From JBBROS01 sp965199595 (lineage in GTDB: Bacteria > Pseudomonadota > Alphaproteobacteria > Acetobacterales > Acetobacteraceae): a stretch of 64,000 bases of DNA. The translations under genes and the position numbers were made by a program. Each line of letters begins with the position of its first letter. Position 1 is the first letter of the stretch. The notes under the pieces were generated by a model that was given only the letters and a program-made list of their open reading frames with translations, did not search any database and was not told where the DNA came from. This document shows positions 17,849-26,695 of the stretch, in pieces. The stretch spans positions 2,356,001-2,420,000 of the forward strand of contig OZ241182.1 of assembly GCA_965199595.1 (NCBI GenBank). The letters are read 5' to 3'.

Positions 17849-18487
17849 ATGAAGCACGACGACATCTGGCGCGCCCTGGACACTCTGGCTGCCGAGTATG
17901 GCCTGTCGGCCTCCGGCCTCGCCAAGCGATCCGGGCTTGACCCCACCACCTTCAACCCCAGCAAGCGCCGCATGCCGGATGGCCGGGCCCGCTGGCCCAG
18001 CACTGAAAGCCTGGCCAAGGTGCTGGACGCGACCGGCGCCAGCCTCGAGCTGTTCACCTCGCTGGTCACCGGGGCCCGGCCCGCCAGCTCCGCCCGCCCG
18101 CCCCGGCGCATCCCGCTGCTCGGCTTCGCCCAGGCCGGCAACAGCGGCTATTTCGACGATGCCGGCTTCCCGGTCGGCGGCGGCTGGGACGAGATGAGCC
18201 TGCCCGAGATCGGCGATCCCCACGCCTATGGCCTCGAAATCTCCGGGGACAGCATGGAGCCGGTGCTGCGCGACGGGGACACCGTGGTCGTCTCCCCCGC
18301 CGCCCCCATCCGCCGCGGCGACCGGGTGGTGGCGCGCACCCTGGATGGCGAGGTGATGGCCAAGCAGCTGGCCCGGCGCTCCGCCAAGCGCATCGAGCTG
18401 AAAAGCCTCAACCCCGACCACCGGGACCGCATGTTCGACCTGGCGGAAGTCGCCTGGGTGCACCGGATCATCTGGTCCAGCCAGTAG
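17849..18487 (+). CDS. HTH / S24 peptidase-type transcriptional regulator
   Basis: A 212-residue two-domain protein. The N-terminal lambda-repressor-like helix-turn-helix covers about residues 1-70 (LSASGLAKRSGLDPTTFNPSKRR, ESLAKVLDATGASLELF). The C-terminal S24/LexA-like domain (about 85-210) has GDSMEPVLRDGDTVVV with catalytic Ser135, and Lys172 in GEVMAKQLARR, the Ser-Lys dyad of self-cleaving repressors. Relatives occur both in phages and as chromosomal regulators of Alphaproteobacteria. No phage genes surround it here, so a chromosomal stress or metabolic regulator is more likely. Its target is unknown; the upstream inverted repeat may be its own operator. Confidence 0.85.
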   Translation: MKHDDIWRALDTLAAEYGLSASGLAKRSGLDPTTFNPSKRRMPDGRARWPSTESLAKVLDATGASLELFTSLVTGARPASSARPPRRIPLLGFAQAGNSGYFDDAGFPVGGGWDEMSLPEIGDPHAYGLEISGDSMEPVLRDGDTVVVSPAAPIRRGDRVVARTLDGEVMAKQLARRSAKRIELKSLNPDHRDRMFDLAEVAWVHRIIWSSQ

Positions 18488-18581
18488 GCCTCCAGGCAGC
18501 AACCGTCGATTCTCCTTCCCGCGCGGCCCCCGCTCGCGCCACGATGCCTCGCCGCTGTTCCGGCTGGCATCGGAGGTGCCC

Positions 18582-19301
18582 ATGCGCGCGATCATCCTGC
18601 TGCTCCTGCTCGCCACCGCTCCGGTTCAGGCCGCGGAACCCGTGGACCTGGCGCTGGTCCTGGTGTCCGACGTGTCGCGCAGCGTCGATGATGCCGAGTT
18701 CCGCATGCAGAAGGCGGGCTATGCCGCGGCCTTCAGCGACCCGCGCGTGCTGGCCGCCATCCATAACGGCGCGATCGGGGCCATCGCGGTGGCCTATGTG
18801 GAGTTCGCCGGGTCCTTTGAGGTTCGGACGGTGATGGAGTGGCGGGTGGTGCGCGACGCCGCCGGCGCCCGCGCCATGACGGACGCGATCGAGGCGGCCC
18901 CCCGCTCCTTCCGGGGCCGCACCAGCATCAGCGCCGGGATCGACCGCGCGATGCAGCTGCTGGCGGAGGCGCCGCTGGAGGCGCAGCGCCGGGTCATCGA
19001 CGTGGCGGGTGACGGCACCAACAACTCGGGGCGCGACGTGGCGGCGGCGCGGGACCAGGCGGTGGCGGCGGGCGTCACCATCAACGGTTTGGCCATCATC
19101 AACGAGCATCCGGTGAGCTATACCTTCGCCCACGTGCAGCCGGAGGGCGGGCTGGCCGAGTGGTATCGCCAGAACGTCACCGGCGGACCCGGCAGTTTTG
19201 TGCTGGAAGTGCGGGAGTTCAGTCAATTCGGGGATGCCATGACACGCAAGCTGATCAACGAGATCGCCGCCCTCGGCCCGCTCGGCAAGGCGCCGCTGTA
19301 G
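18582..19301 (+). CDS. DUF1194 secreted von Willebrand A-like protein
   Basis: A 239-residue protein with a Sec signal peptide (MRAIILLLLLATAPVQA, cleavage near A-E at about residue 18). A VWA-like domain follows, with a MIDAS-type motif DVSRSVDDAE after strand LALVLVS. The GRTSISAGIDRAM and VIDVAGDGTNNSG stretches are typical of DUF1194. Function is unknown; metal-dependent protein binding in the periplasm is inferred from the fold. ATG 18582 follows GGAGG by 5 bp; a GTG six bases earlier overlaps this Shine-Dalgarno and is rejected. It overlaps the next gene start by 1 bp. Confidence 0.8.
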   Translation: MRAIILLLLLATAPVQAAEPVDLALVLVSDVSRSVDDAEFRMQKAGYAAAFSDPRVLAAIHNGAIGAIAVAYVEFAGSFEVRTVMEWRVVRDAAGARAMTDAIEAAPRSFRGRTSISAGIDRAMQLLAEAPLEAQRRVIDVAGDGTNNSGRDVAAARDQAVAAGVTINGLAIINEHPVSYTFAHVQPEGGLAEWYRQNVTGGPGSFVLEVREFSQFGDAMTRKLINEIAALGPLGKAPL

Positions 19302-20260
19302 TGGGGCTGCTGGTCGAGGGCCGCTGGCAGGACCAGTGGTATGACACGAGCAAGTCCGGCGGCGCCTTCCAGCGCAGCGAGAGCCGGTTCCGCAACTGGC
19401 TCGGCAACCCCGATTTCCCCGCCGAGCCCGGCCGCTACCGCCTGTATGTCTCGCTCGCCTGCCCCTGGGCGCATCGCACGCTGATCGTGCGGGCGCTGAA
19501 GGGCCTCACGGACATGATCCCCGTCAGCGTCGTGCACTGGCACATGGGCGAACAGGGCTGGAGCTTCGAGCCCGGTCCGGGCGTGGTGCCGGACCCCGAC
19601 GGCGCCCGCTACCTGCACGAGATCTACACCCGCGCCGACCCGGCCATCACCAGCCGCGTCACCGTCCCGGTGCTGTGGGACACGCAGCGCCGCACCATCG
19701 TCAGCAACGAGAGCGCGGACATCATCCGCATGTTCAACACCGCGTTCGATGCGCTGGGCGCCACGCCCGGTGACTTCTACCCGCAGGCGCTGCGGCCCGG
19801 GATCGACGCGCTGAACGACCGCATCTACGACACCGTGAACAATGGGGTGTACAAGGCCGGGTTCGCCACCACCCAGGCCGCCTACGAAGCCGCTGTCTAT
19901 CCGCTGTTCGACACGCTGGACTGGCTCGAAACCAAGCTGGCCCGGCGCCGCTTCCTGTGTGGCGACACCCTCACCGAGGCGGACATCCGGCTGTTCACCA
20001 CGCTGGTGCGGTTCGATGCCGTCTATGTCGGACACTTCAAGTGCAACATCCGCCGCCTGGCCGACTACCCGAACCTGTGGGGCTATGCGCGCGACATCTA
20101 CGCCTGGCCCGGCATTCGCGGGACCGTCGATTTCCAGCACATCAAGAGGCACTATTACATGAGCCACCCGACCATCAACCCGTCCGGCATCGTCCCGGCC
20201 GGCCCCGACATGGACTGGGATGCGCCGCCGGTGCGGGCCCGCGGGGTGCAGTTCGCATGA
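19301..20260 (+). CDS. yqjG: glutathionyl-hydroquinone reductase (Xi-class GST)
   Basis: A 319-residue protein of the YqjG/PcpF/ECM4 family, which reductively deglutathionylates glutathionyl-hydroquinones. It begins at GTG 19301 with the family N-terminus GLLVEGRWQDQWYDTSKSGG. The catalytic Cys is in LYVSLACPWAHRTLIVRALKGL, with VPVLWD and SNESADIIRM for glutathione contact. Late family motifs are LTEADIRLFTTLVRFDAVYVGHFKCN and HIKRHYYMSHPTINPSGIVP. The start overlaps the DUF1194 stop (TAGTG) and the end overlaps the aldo/keto reductase start, so the three genes are likely co-translated. Confidence 0.92.
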   Translation: MGLLVEGRWQDQWYDTSKSGGAFQRSESRFRNWLGNPDFPAEPGRYRLYVSLACPWAHRTLIVRALKGLTDMIPVSVVHWHMGEQGWSFEPGPGVVPDPDGARYLHEIYTRADPAITSRVTVPVLWDTQRRTIVSNESADIIRMFNTAFDALGATPGDFYPQALRPGIDALNDRIYDTVNNGVYKAGFATTQAAYEAAVYPLFDTLDWLETKLARRRFLCGDTLTEADIRLFTTLVRFDAVYVGHFKCNIRRLADYPNLWGYARDIYAWPGIRGTVDFQHIKRHYYMSHPTINPSGIVPAGPDMDWDAPPVRARGVQFA

Positions 20261-21213
20261 TGGAGCGCAACCTCGGCCGCTCCGGCCTGCGCGTCTCCGC
20301 CATCGGGCTCGGGTGCAACAACTTCGGGGGCCGCATCGACCTGGAGGCGAGCCGGGCCGTGGTGCACGCGGCGCTCGATGCCGGGATCACGCTGTTCGAC
20401 ACCGCGGACGTGTATGGCGACAGGGGCGGCTCCGAAACCGTGCTGGGGCAGATCCTGGGCGAGCGGCGCAAGGACATCGTGCTGGCCAGCAAGTTTGCGA
20501 TGCCGATGGATGGCGCGGAAAGGCTGAAGGGCGCCAGCCGCCGCTACATCGTCGATGCGGTGGAGGCCAGCCTGAAGCGGCTGCGGACCGACTGGATCGA
20601 CCTGTATCAGCAGCACCGCCCGGACCCGCTGACGCCCATCGAGGAGACGCTGCGGGCGCTGGAGGACCTCGTGACCGCCGGCAAGATCCGGTATTACGGC
20701 TGCAGCAACCTGCCGGCCTGGCAGGTGGTGGAGGCGGCCTGGACCGCCAGGCAGTGCAACCTCTCGGGCTTCGTCTCCTGCCAGGACGAGGTGAGCCTGC
20801 TGGTGCGCAAGCATGAGGCGGACCTGATGCCCGCCATGCGCGCCTACGGGCTGGGCCTGCTGCCGTACTTCCCGCTCGCCAGCGGTCTGCTGACCGGCAA
20901 GTACAAGCGGAACACGCCCATGCCGGCCGATGCCCGGCTGACCAGGACGCAGCGCCTGGCCGACAGGTACCTGACCGAAGGCAACTGGGCGACCGCGGAG
21001 AAGCTGGGCGATTTCGCGGAACAGCGCGGCCACACCCTGCTCGAACTCGCCTTCAGCTGGCTGCTGGCCCGGCCCCCCGTTTCCAGCGTCATTGCCGGTG
21101 CCACCAAGGCCGAACAGATCGCCGCCAACGTCCGCGCCGGCGACTGGGTGCTGACCGAAGCTGAACTGGCCGAAGTGGACGTCATCACCGGCATCGACCG
21201 TGCGGCGGCATAG
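20257..21213 (+). CDS. aldo/keto reductase
   Basis: A 318-residue NADPH-dependent (beta/alpha)8 oxidoreductase. Catalytic-tetrad elements are visible: Asp and Tyr in LFDTADVYGDRGGSE, Lys in VLASKFAM, and a His-containing YQQHRPDP. The C-terminal coenzyme-binding part is SSVIAGATKAEQIAANV. It is related to YajO/Tas-type general aldo/keto reductases. The ATG at 20257 overlaps the preceding stop, with a second ATG immediately after. The physiological substrate is unknown; the partner upstream suggests quinone or carbonyl detoxification, by context only. Confidence 0.88.
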   Translation: MMERNLGRSGLRVSAIGLGCNNFGGRIDLEASRAVVHAALDAGITLFDTADVYGDRGGSETVLGQILGERRKDIVLASKFAMPMDGAERLKGASRRYIVDAVEASLKRLRTDWIDLYQQHRPDPLTPIEETLRALEDLVTAGKIRYYGCSNLPAWQVVEAAWTARQCNLSGFVSCQDEVSLLVRKHEADLMPAMRAYGLGLLPYFPLASGLLTGKYKRNTPMPADARLTRTQRLADRYLTEGNWATAEKLGDFAEQRGHTLLELAFSWLLARPPVSSVIAGATKAEQIAANVRAGDWVLTEAELAEVDVITGIDRAAA

Positions 21214-21228
21214 CCGGCTGTCGCCACA

Positions 21229-21255
21229 CCTGCTCACTTCGCTGTTATGAGCAGG
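21229..21255 (+). terminator. hairpin after aldo/keto reductase
   Basis: CCTGCTCA (21229-21236) pairs perfectly with TGAGCAGG (21248-21255) around an 11-nt loop, 16 bp after the stop codon. No T-tract follows, so it is only a candidate terminator. Confidence 0.45.
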
Positions 21256-21420
21256 CCGACCGCAAAACCGCGCCCGGTCTGGCGCGCTGACTGACGGATA
21301 CCGCGCGACGGCCTGCGACGGCGAGTTGACACGCGGCGATGCACCCATCGGATGCGTCGCGCAACCAGCGTCCAGTCTCGCCGGCACCACCGCCGGGCTT
21401 AAGGCAACAAGGAGAGCGCT

Positions 21421-22401
21421 ATGAGCTACAGTAACGGAATTGCACCGACCAAGACCGACGCCTACGACACCGGTCTGTTCGATGAGAACATCCACGACAA
21501 CCAGATTGTCGCGATGTATGACACCGATGCGCAAGCCAAGGCCGCCCGCGACATGCTGGTCAGCAAGGGCGTGACGGCCAGCTCCATGGAAGTCGTGTCG
21601 CGCAGCACCGATGCCGGCGCCGCTTCCGGCATGACCGACGAGAGCGGCGTCTGGGGCGCCCTCAAGAGCCTGTTCGTGCCGGACGATGACCGCACCGCCT
21701 ACTCCCATGCCGTGGGCCGCGGCCATGCCATGCTCGTCGTGATGCCCGGCGCCGGTGCCGACCGCAGCGCCATCGTGCACGCGCTGGAAAGCACCAACCC
21801 CGTGGATTTCGACGCCAAGCTCGAGGAATGGCGCCAGGCCGGCTACGATACCAGCACCGCCCATGCCGACTACGCCGCCAGCATGACGCCCGCCATGGAT
21901 TCGCCGGTTGCCGCCATGGCCGACCGTGATCCGGTGGTGACGGGCACCGCCACGCCGCCGGCGATGGCGCGTGGCGTGGCCGACGAGCGCAACCATGGCG
22001 ACACCATCAAGGTGATGGAAGAGCGTCTGCGCGTCGGCAAGCGCGAGGTCGCCGCCGGTGCCGTGCGCATCCGCAGCTACATCGTCGAGCGCCCGGTCGA
22101 GGAGCAGGTCAGCCTGCACCAGGAGAGCGTCCATGTGGAGCGCCATGCGGTGGATCGCGCCGCCTCGCCCGCCGACATGACCGCCTTCCAGGAGCGTACC
22201 ATGGAGGCGCGTGCGACCTCCGAGGAAGCCGTCGTCAGCAAGGAGGCCCGGGTGATCGAGGAGATCGGGCTGACCAAGACGTCCAGCGACCGCGTCGAGA
22301 CTGTGCGTGACACCCTGCGCAAGACCGAAGTGGAAGTCGAGGACGGCACCACCGCCATCGACCCGGCCACCGGCAAGCCGCGCACCACGCCGCGCGTCTG
22401 A
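21421..22401 (+). CDS. YsnF/AvaK domain (DUF2382) stress protein
   Basis: A 326-residue protein. An N-terminal ~110-residue region (NQIVAMYDTDAQAKAARDMLVSKGVTASSMEVVSR) resembles general-stress YflT-like modules. A linker rich in Ala/Met/Asp follows, then a C-terminal YsnF/AvaK domain: IKVMEERLRVGKREVAAGAVRIRSYIVERPVEEQVSLHQESVHVERHAVDR, and EEAVVSKEARVIEEIGL. The family is linked to stress and desiccation, with no known catalysis. AAGGAG lies 6 bp before ATG 21421. The 207-bp upstream gap contains a TTGACA hexamer (21326-21331) but no convincing -10 and no GGAAC element. A strong terminator follows. Confidence 0.85.
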   Translation: MSYSNGIAPTKTDAYDTGLFDENIHDNQIVAMYDTDAQAKAARDMLVSKGVTASSMEVVSRSTDAGAASGMTDESGVWGALKSLFVPDDDRTAYSHAVGRGHAMLVVMPGAGADRSAIVHALESTNPVDFDAKLEEWRQAGYDTSTAHADYAASMTPAMDSPVAAMADRDPVVTGTATPPAMARGVADERNHGDTIKVMEERLRVGKREVAAGAVRIRSYIVERPVEEQVSLHQESVHVERHAVDRAASPADMTAFQERTMEARATSEEAVVSKEARVIEEIGLTKTSSDRVETVRDTLRKTEVEVEDGTTAIDPATGKPRTTPRV

Positions 22402-22437
22402 CAACGCCTCGCCCTGACCGGCGAGACCGGGACTGAG

Positions 22438-22464
22438 ACAAGGGAGGCCTCGTGCCTCCCTTGT
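22438..22464 (+). terminator. intrinsic terminator-like hairpin after the YsnF gene
   Basis: A perfect 11-bp stem, ACAAGGGAGGC (22438-22448) with GCCTCCCTTGT (22454-22464), and a 5-nt loop CTCGT. It is the most regular hairpin noticed in the window. A short AT-containing stretch follows, and the next gene starts 21 bp downstream. Confidence 0.75.
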
Positions 22465-22484
22465 TATGTTCAAGGAGACGATCC

Positions 22485-23009
22485 ATGCCACGCCTGTTCC
22501 GCCTTTCGGCGCTCCTTCTGCTGCTCGGGTGCTCCCAGCCGCTGCCGCCCGGGAAGATCGCCGGACCGGCCTTCGATCCCGTGCGGTTTTTCACCGGCCA
22601 TGTCCGCTCCTGGGGCGTGCTGGAGGATCGTGGCGGACAGCCGACCAGCGTCGTCACCACGGACTGCGTCGGCGTCGCTGATGGTCCTGATGGTTTGCGC
22701 ATGACGCAGCGGCTGGTGGTGGGGACGGACGCGCCGGTCACGCGCAACTGGATGATGCGCCGCACCGCACCTGGCCGGTTCGAGGCCACGGCGAACGACA
22801 TGGTGGGCACCGCCACAGGCGAGGCGGGCGGCCGGTCGTTCCACTGGCAATGGACGCTGGCGCTGTCGCCCGGCAATCCGCTGAAGAACGTCACCATGGA
22901 CCAGTGGTGGTATCTGCAGGATGATGGTTCAATGTTGAACCGCACGACCATCCGCAAGCTGGGCGTGATCGCAGCCGAGGTTTCCGAGCATTTCGTCCCT
23001 GCATCCTGA
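22485..23009 (+). CDS. DUF3833 family lipoprotein
   Basis: A 174-residue protein with a lipoprotein signal (MPRLFRLSALLLLLGC, lipobox LLGC) followed by a DUF3833-like domain. Supporting stretches are FDPVRFFTGHVRSWGVLEDRGG, W-rich SFHWQWTLAL, NVTMDQWWYLQDDGSMLNRTTIRKLGV and a terminal FVPAS. The family consists of predicted outer-membrane lipoproteins of unknown role with a lipocalin-like pattern. ATG 22485 follows AAGGAG at 8 bp. It is separated from the upstream stress gene by a terminator hairpin. Confidence 0.8.
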   Translation: MPRLFRLSALLLLLGCSQPLPPGKIAGPAFDPVRFFTGHVRSWGVLEDRGGQPTSVVTTDCVGVADGPDGLRMTQRLVVGTDAPVTRNWMMRRTAPGRFEATANDMVGTATGEAGGRSFHWQWTLALSPGNPLKNVTMDQWWYLQDDGSMLNRTTIRKLGVIAAEVSEHFVPAS

Positions 23010-23037
23010 ATGGCCCGTCCTGCCGCTTGCCGCCACG

Positions 23038-23712
23038 GTGCGCCTGGTGGTGACCAGGGAGATGCCGTCCCTCCCACCTGAGCTGGAGGCGGTGGTGCAG
23101 CAGCACTGGACCGCCGCATGCGCCATCCGCCGGCTGTTCAACGGCCGGGTCTTCTGCGCGGACCGCATCTCGCCCGAGCGGATCGAGGGGCACTGGACCG
23201 AGTACCGCCGCGTGGTGGCGCAGATGGCTGATCACGGTCTGGTCGCCGCCCTTGGTATTCGCAGCGTGGCCGTGTGCGGCGTGGTCTGTGGGCCGGATGG
23301 CGTGGTGGTGGGGCGCCGCGAGCCGGAGGCCGCCTATCAAGCCGGGCTGTGGCAGCTGCCGCCGGCGGGCAGCGTCGATCATGCCTCGGCCATCCCCGGT
23401 GGCGCGTCCTGGCAGCAGGCGCTGCTGAAGGAGCTGCAGGAGGAGCTTGGCCTGCACAGCGCCGACGTGTTCGGCCTGCGGCCGCTATGCCTGGTGCAGC
23501 ATCCCTCTGGCGTGCTGGATCTGGGTGTACGGATCGGCACCAGGCTGTCCGCGGCGGAAATCCTGCAGCGTCAGAAGGCGGCGCCGGACCAGGAGTATGA
23601 CGCGCTGTTCATGGCCCGTGCCGCGGCCATTCCCGCGGCGGTCGCAGCGCGTGGCGGCACGCTGGTGCCCCCGGCCGCCGCCTTCCTGTCGCGGGTGCGC
23701 GCCACGGATTGA
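23038..23712 (+). CDS. Nudix hydrolase
   Basis: A 224-residue protein with a Nudix fold. RSVAVCGVVCGPDGVVVGRRE begins the domain, and the Nudix box is PAGSV..(insert)..ALLKELQEELGL, conforming to REUxEExGU with Lys for Arg and a long insert before it. An N-terminal extension of about 75 residues precedes the domain, as in several Nudix proteins of unclear substrate. GTG 23038 is the only standard start available; the frame is open for about 23 codons further upstream without ATG/GTG/TTG, so the true N-terminus is uncertain. The substrate is unknown. Confidence 0.7.
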   Translation: MRLVVTREMPSLPPELEAVVQQHWTAACAIRRLFNGRVFCADRISPERIEGHWTEYRRVVAQMADHGLVAALGIRSVAVCGVVCGPDGVVVGRREPEAAYQAGLWQLPPAGSVDHASAIPGGASWQQALLKELQEELGLHSADVFGLRPLCLVQHPSGVLDLGVRIGTRLSAAEILQRQKAAPDQEYDALFMARAAAIPAAVAARGGTLVPPAAAFLSRVRATD

Positions 23713-23762
23713 CGCTGGATCGCTCGCCTTTGTTGTGCGCGGGGCTGCGGACGCCCTGATAC

Positions 23763-25103
23763 CTATTCCGCGGCCGTCCGCATTGCGCTGAAGAACTGGT
23801 TATCCGGCCGGGCCAGGCCCAGGTGGTCCCGCAGCGTGGCACCCTCGTACTCCCGCCGATGCAGGCCCCGCCGTTGCAGCTCCGGCACCACCAGGTCCAC
23901 AAAATCATCGAGCCCGGCCGGCACGGTGTGGAACATCACGTTGAACCCGTCGCTCGCCCCCGTCTCCAGCCACTCCTGCATGGTATCGGCGATCTCGCTG
24001 GCGGTGCCGACCATCGCCAGCCCGCCATAGCCGCCGACCTGCTGCGCCAGCTGCCGTACCGTCAGCCTCTCCCGCCGCGCCTGCGCCACCAGGGCCGCCT
24101 GCCCGCTCTGGCTCTGGTTGGTCACCGGCAGCTCCGGCAGCCCGGCATCGAGGTCGAAGCCCGAGGCGTCCACGCCCAGCCGGATCGACAGGTTGGGAAT
24201 GCCGCTATCCGGGTGCACCAGCGCGTCCAGCTCAGCCTTCTTCGCCACCGCCTCCGCATGGGTGCGCCCCACCACCACGAAGCACGCCGGCAGGATCTTG
24301 ATGCTCCCCGGGGCCCGGCCCGCCGCTGCCAGCCGCTGCTGCATGTCTGCGTAGAAGCTCCGCGCATCCTCGATGGTGCGGCTGCTGCCGAAGATCACCT
24401 CCGCCGTCTCCGCCGCCAGCTGCCGCCCGGCCTCGGAAGCGCCGGCCTGCACGATCACCGGCCAGCCCTGCGGCGGCCGTGCGATGTTGAGCGGGCCGCG
24501 TACCGAGAGGTGCTCGCCCCTGTGGTCCAGCACGTGCAGCCTGGCCGGGTCGAAGAACACGCCGCTGGCCTGGTCCTGCAACCAGGCGTCATCCGCCCAG
24601 CTGTCCCACAGCCCCGTCACCACGCCGATGAACTCGCGGGCCCGGCGATACCGCTCGTCATGCTCCACATGATCGTCCAGCCCGAAGTTGAGCGCCGCAT
24701 CGGGGTTGGACGTCGTCACCACGTTCCAGCCGCTGCGGCCGCCGCTCAGATGGTCCAGCGAGGCGAAGCGGCGGGCGATGTGGTACGGCTCGTCGAAGGT
24801 GGTGGAGGCGGTGGCGACCAGGCCGATCCGCTCCGTCACCATCGCCAGGGCGGAGAGCAGGGTCAGCGGCTCGAACGAGGTGGCGGTGGCGCTGCGCTTC
24901 AGGGCGGGCATCGGCATGTTCAGCACGGCCAGGTGGTCGGCCATGAAGAAGGCGTCGAACCGCCCGCGCTCCAGCGTCTGGATGAAGCGGATGATGTGCC
25001 TGAGGTTGAAGTTCGCATCCGGCAGCGCGCCCGGCACCCGCCACCAGGCCGTGTGGATCCCGACCGGGCGCATGAACGCGCCGAGGTGAAGCTGCTTCGT
25101 CAT
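23763..25103 (-). CDS. LLM-class flavin-dependent monooxygenase (NtaA/SnaA/DszA type)
   Basis: A 446-residue bacterial luciferase-like monooxygenase using reduced FMN from a partner reductase. Family features are the N-terminal LHLGAFMRPVGIHTAWWR, FDAFFMADHLAVLN, TERIGLVATASTTFDEPYHIARRFASLDHLSGGRSGWNVVTTSN and the late QAGASEAGRQLAAETAEVIF. Known relatives act on nitrilotriacetate, dibenzothiophene sulfone and similar compounds; the substrate here is not predictable. ATG 25103 is chosen from the family start; the frame stays open far upstream on the opposite strand of other genes. It is divergent from an M20 amidohydrolase, with a 20-bp perfect palindrome between them. Confidence 0.88.
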   Translation of the reverse strand: MTKQLHLGAFMRPVGIHTAWWRVPGALPDANFNLRHIIRFIQTLERGRFDAFFMADHLAVLNMPMPALKRSATATSFEPLTLLSALAMVTERIGLVATASTTFDEPYHIARRFASLDHLSGGRSGWNVVTTSNPDAALNFGLDDHVEHDERYRRAREFIGVVTGLWDSWADDAWLQDQASGVFFDPARLHVLDHRGEHLSVRGPLNIARPPQGWPVIVQAGASEAGRQLAAETAEVIFGSSRTIEDARSFYADMQQRLAAAGRAPGSIKILPACFVVVGRTHAEAVAKKAELDALVHPDSGIPNLSIRLGVDASGFDLDAGLPELPVTNQSQSGQAALVAQARRERLTVRQLAQQVGGYGGLAMVGTASEIADTMQEWLETGASDGFNVMFHTVPAGLDDFVDLVVPELQRRGLHRREYEGATLRDHLGLARPDNQFFSAMRTAAE

Positions 25104-25146
25104 GGCGGACCCCTGAACCGTGGCCGGGCTGATAAGGGGTGGCACC

Positions 25147-25166
25147 GCGGCGGTTGCAACCGCCGC
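25147..25166. promoter_or_regulatory. 20-bp perfect palindrome in a divergent promoter gap
   Basis: GCGGCGGTTGCAACCGCCGC is an uninterrupted perfect palindrome centred between the monooxygenase (start 25103) and the M20 amidohydrolase (start about 25257). Position and symmetry suggest a dimeric repressor/activator operator (GGTTGCAACC core, LacI- or GntR-like in style). The regulator is not in the neighbourhood. Confidence 0.5.
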
Positions 25167-25256
25167 CATTCCGGGGATGCGAACAGTGCGACAGCACGTC
25201 TGGTCTCCGTGCCCGGCCGCGCCTAGGCTTGGTTCCGAATGCAGCGCGAGGGCCCC

Positions 25257-26672
25257 ATGCAGAACACGGATCGGATCTGGCAGATCGTCGAGGACCACCA
25301 GGCGGCGTTCATCGGGCTGAGCGACCGGGTCTGGGGCATGCCGGAGCTGAACTTCCAGGAGCGCCGCTCCGCCGCCGAGCATGTGGCGATGCTGCACGAG
25401 CAGGGCTTTCGCGTCACCGAGGGCGTTGCCGGCATCCCGACCGCCGTGATGGGCGAGGCCGGGCATGGCGGGCCGGTCATCGCCATCCTGGGCGAATACG
25501 ACGCGCTGCCGGGGCTGAGCCAGGAGGCCGGGGTTGCCGAGCATCGCCCGGTTGAGATGAACGGCGCCGGGCATGGCTGCGGCCACAACCTGCTGGGCGC
25601 CGGTGCCATGCTGGCCGCCGCGGCGGTGAAGGACTGGCTGGCGGAGCAGGGCATCGAGGGCCGGGTCCGCTATTACGGCTGCCCGGCGGAAGAGGGTGGT
25701 GCCGCCAAGACCTTCATGGTGCGGGACGGCGGCTTCGACGACGTGGACATCGCCATCTCCTGGCACCCCGCCCCCTTTGCCGCGGTGAACGAGGCCTATT
25801 CGCTGGCGATCCTGCAGGTGGACTACGACTTCACCGGCCGCGCCGCCCACGCCGCCTCGGACCCCGAGCTGGGCCGCAGCGCGCTGGATGCGGTGGAGCT
25901 GATGAACGTCGGCGTCAACTACATGCGCGAGCACATGCCGGACGAGGCGCGCATCCACTACGCCACGCTGAACGCCGGCGGCATCGCGCCCAACGTGGTG
26001 CAGTCCGTGGCGAAGGTTCGTTACACCATCCGCGCCCCGCAACTGGCGGACCTGCAGGTGCTGGCGGCCCGCGTGGAGAAGATCGCGCAGGGTGCGGCGC
26101 TGATGACGGAGACCCGCATGACTCACACCGTGCTGAGCGGCATGAGCAACCTGCTGGGCAACACCCCGCTGGAGCGCACGTTGTTCGACAACCTGGTCCG
26201 CCTCGGCCCGCCCCCGTTCGACGCCGCGGACCGTGCCTTCGCTGCCGAGATGCAGGCCACGGTGCGGCAGGAGGACATCGTTGCCGCCCATGGCCGCTTC
26301 GGCCTCCCGGTGACCGCCGCGCCGCTGTGCGACCTGATCGTGCCGCTCGACGCACGCGGCACCCGGATGGTGGGCTCGACGGACGTGGGTGACGTGAGCT
26401 GGAAGGTGCCGACAGTGCAGGCGCGCGGGGCCACCTACGCCATTGGCACGCCGGGCCATTCGTGGCAGCTGACGGCGCAGGGCAAGACCCCGGCGGCGCA
26501 TAAGGGGATGGTGCACGTGGCCAAGGCCATGGCCGGCACCGCCATCGACGTGCTGCGCGACCCGGCGCTGCTGGACCGTGCCAAGGCCGACCACCGGGAC
26601 CGCCTCGTGCAGACCCCCTATGTCTCGCCGCTGCCGGACGGGATCCCGCCCCCGTTCGACATGGCGGAGTAG
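25257..26672 (+). CDS. M20 family amidohydrolase (AbgB-like)
   Basis: A 471-residue zinc-dependent peptidase/amidohydrolase of the M20 family. The metal-site region is AILGEYDALPGLSQEAG, GAGHGCGHNLLGAGA, and CPAEEGGAAKTFMV (catalytic Glu-Glu). The dimerisation domain includes DYDFTGRAAHAAS. The late STDVGDVSW and TPGHSWQLTAQGKTPAAHKG resemble AbgB, the p-aminobenzoyl-glutamate hydrolase subunit, more than ArgE. The start is ambiguous: an in-frame ATG at 25239 would add six residues. Divergent from the flavin monooxygenase, it may belong to the same catabolic unit (inference). Confidence 0.85.
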   Translation: MQNTDRIWQIVEDHQAAFIGLSDRVWGMPELNFQERRSAAEHVAMLHEQGFRVTEGVAGIPTAVMGEAGHGGPVIAILGEYDALPGLSQEAGVAEHRPVEMNGAGHGCGHNLLGAGAMLAAAAVKDWLAEQGIEGRVRYYGCPAEEGGAAKTFMVRDGGFDDVDIAISWHPAPFAAVNEAYSLAILQVDYDFTGRAAHAASDPELGRSALDAVELMNVGVNYMREHMPDEARIHYATLNAGGIAPNVVQSVAKVRYTIRAPQLADLQVLAARVEKIAQGAALMTETRMTHTVLSGMSNLLGNTPLERTLFDNLVRLGPPPFDAADRAFAAEMQATVRQEDIVAAHGRFGLPVTAAPLCDLIVPLDARGTRMVGSTDVGDVSWKVPTVQARGATYAIGTPGHSWQLTAQGKTPAAHKGMVHVAKAMAGTAIDVLRDPALLDRAKADHRDRLVQTPYVSPLPDGIPPPFDMAE

Positions 26673-26695
26673 GCGGCCGCGCATCGCTGGACAGA

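Noticed and set aside
17849..18487. Prophage remnant suggested by the S24 repressor-like gene
   Set aside because: No integrase, structural or lysis genes, att-like repeats or composition change nearby; such regulators also exist as chromosomal genes.
21326..21360. sigma-70 promoter (TTGACA) for the YsnF gene
   Set aside because: No acceptable -10 hexamer at 16-18 bp spacing, so it is only mentioned and not listed.
20155..22491. 778-codon antisense frame over the aldo/keto reductase and YsnF genes
   Set aside because: No motif, crosses several genes and a terminator hairpin.
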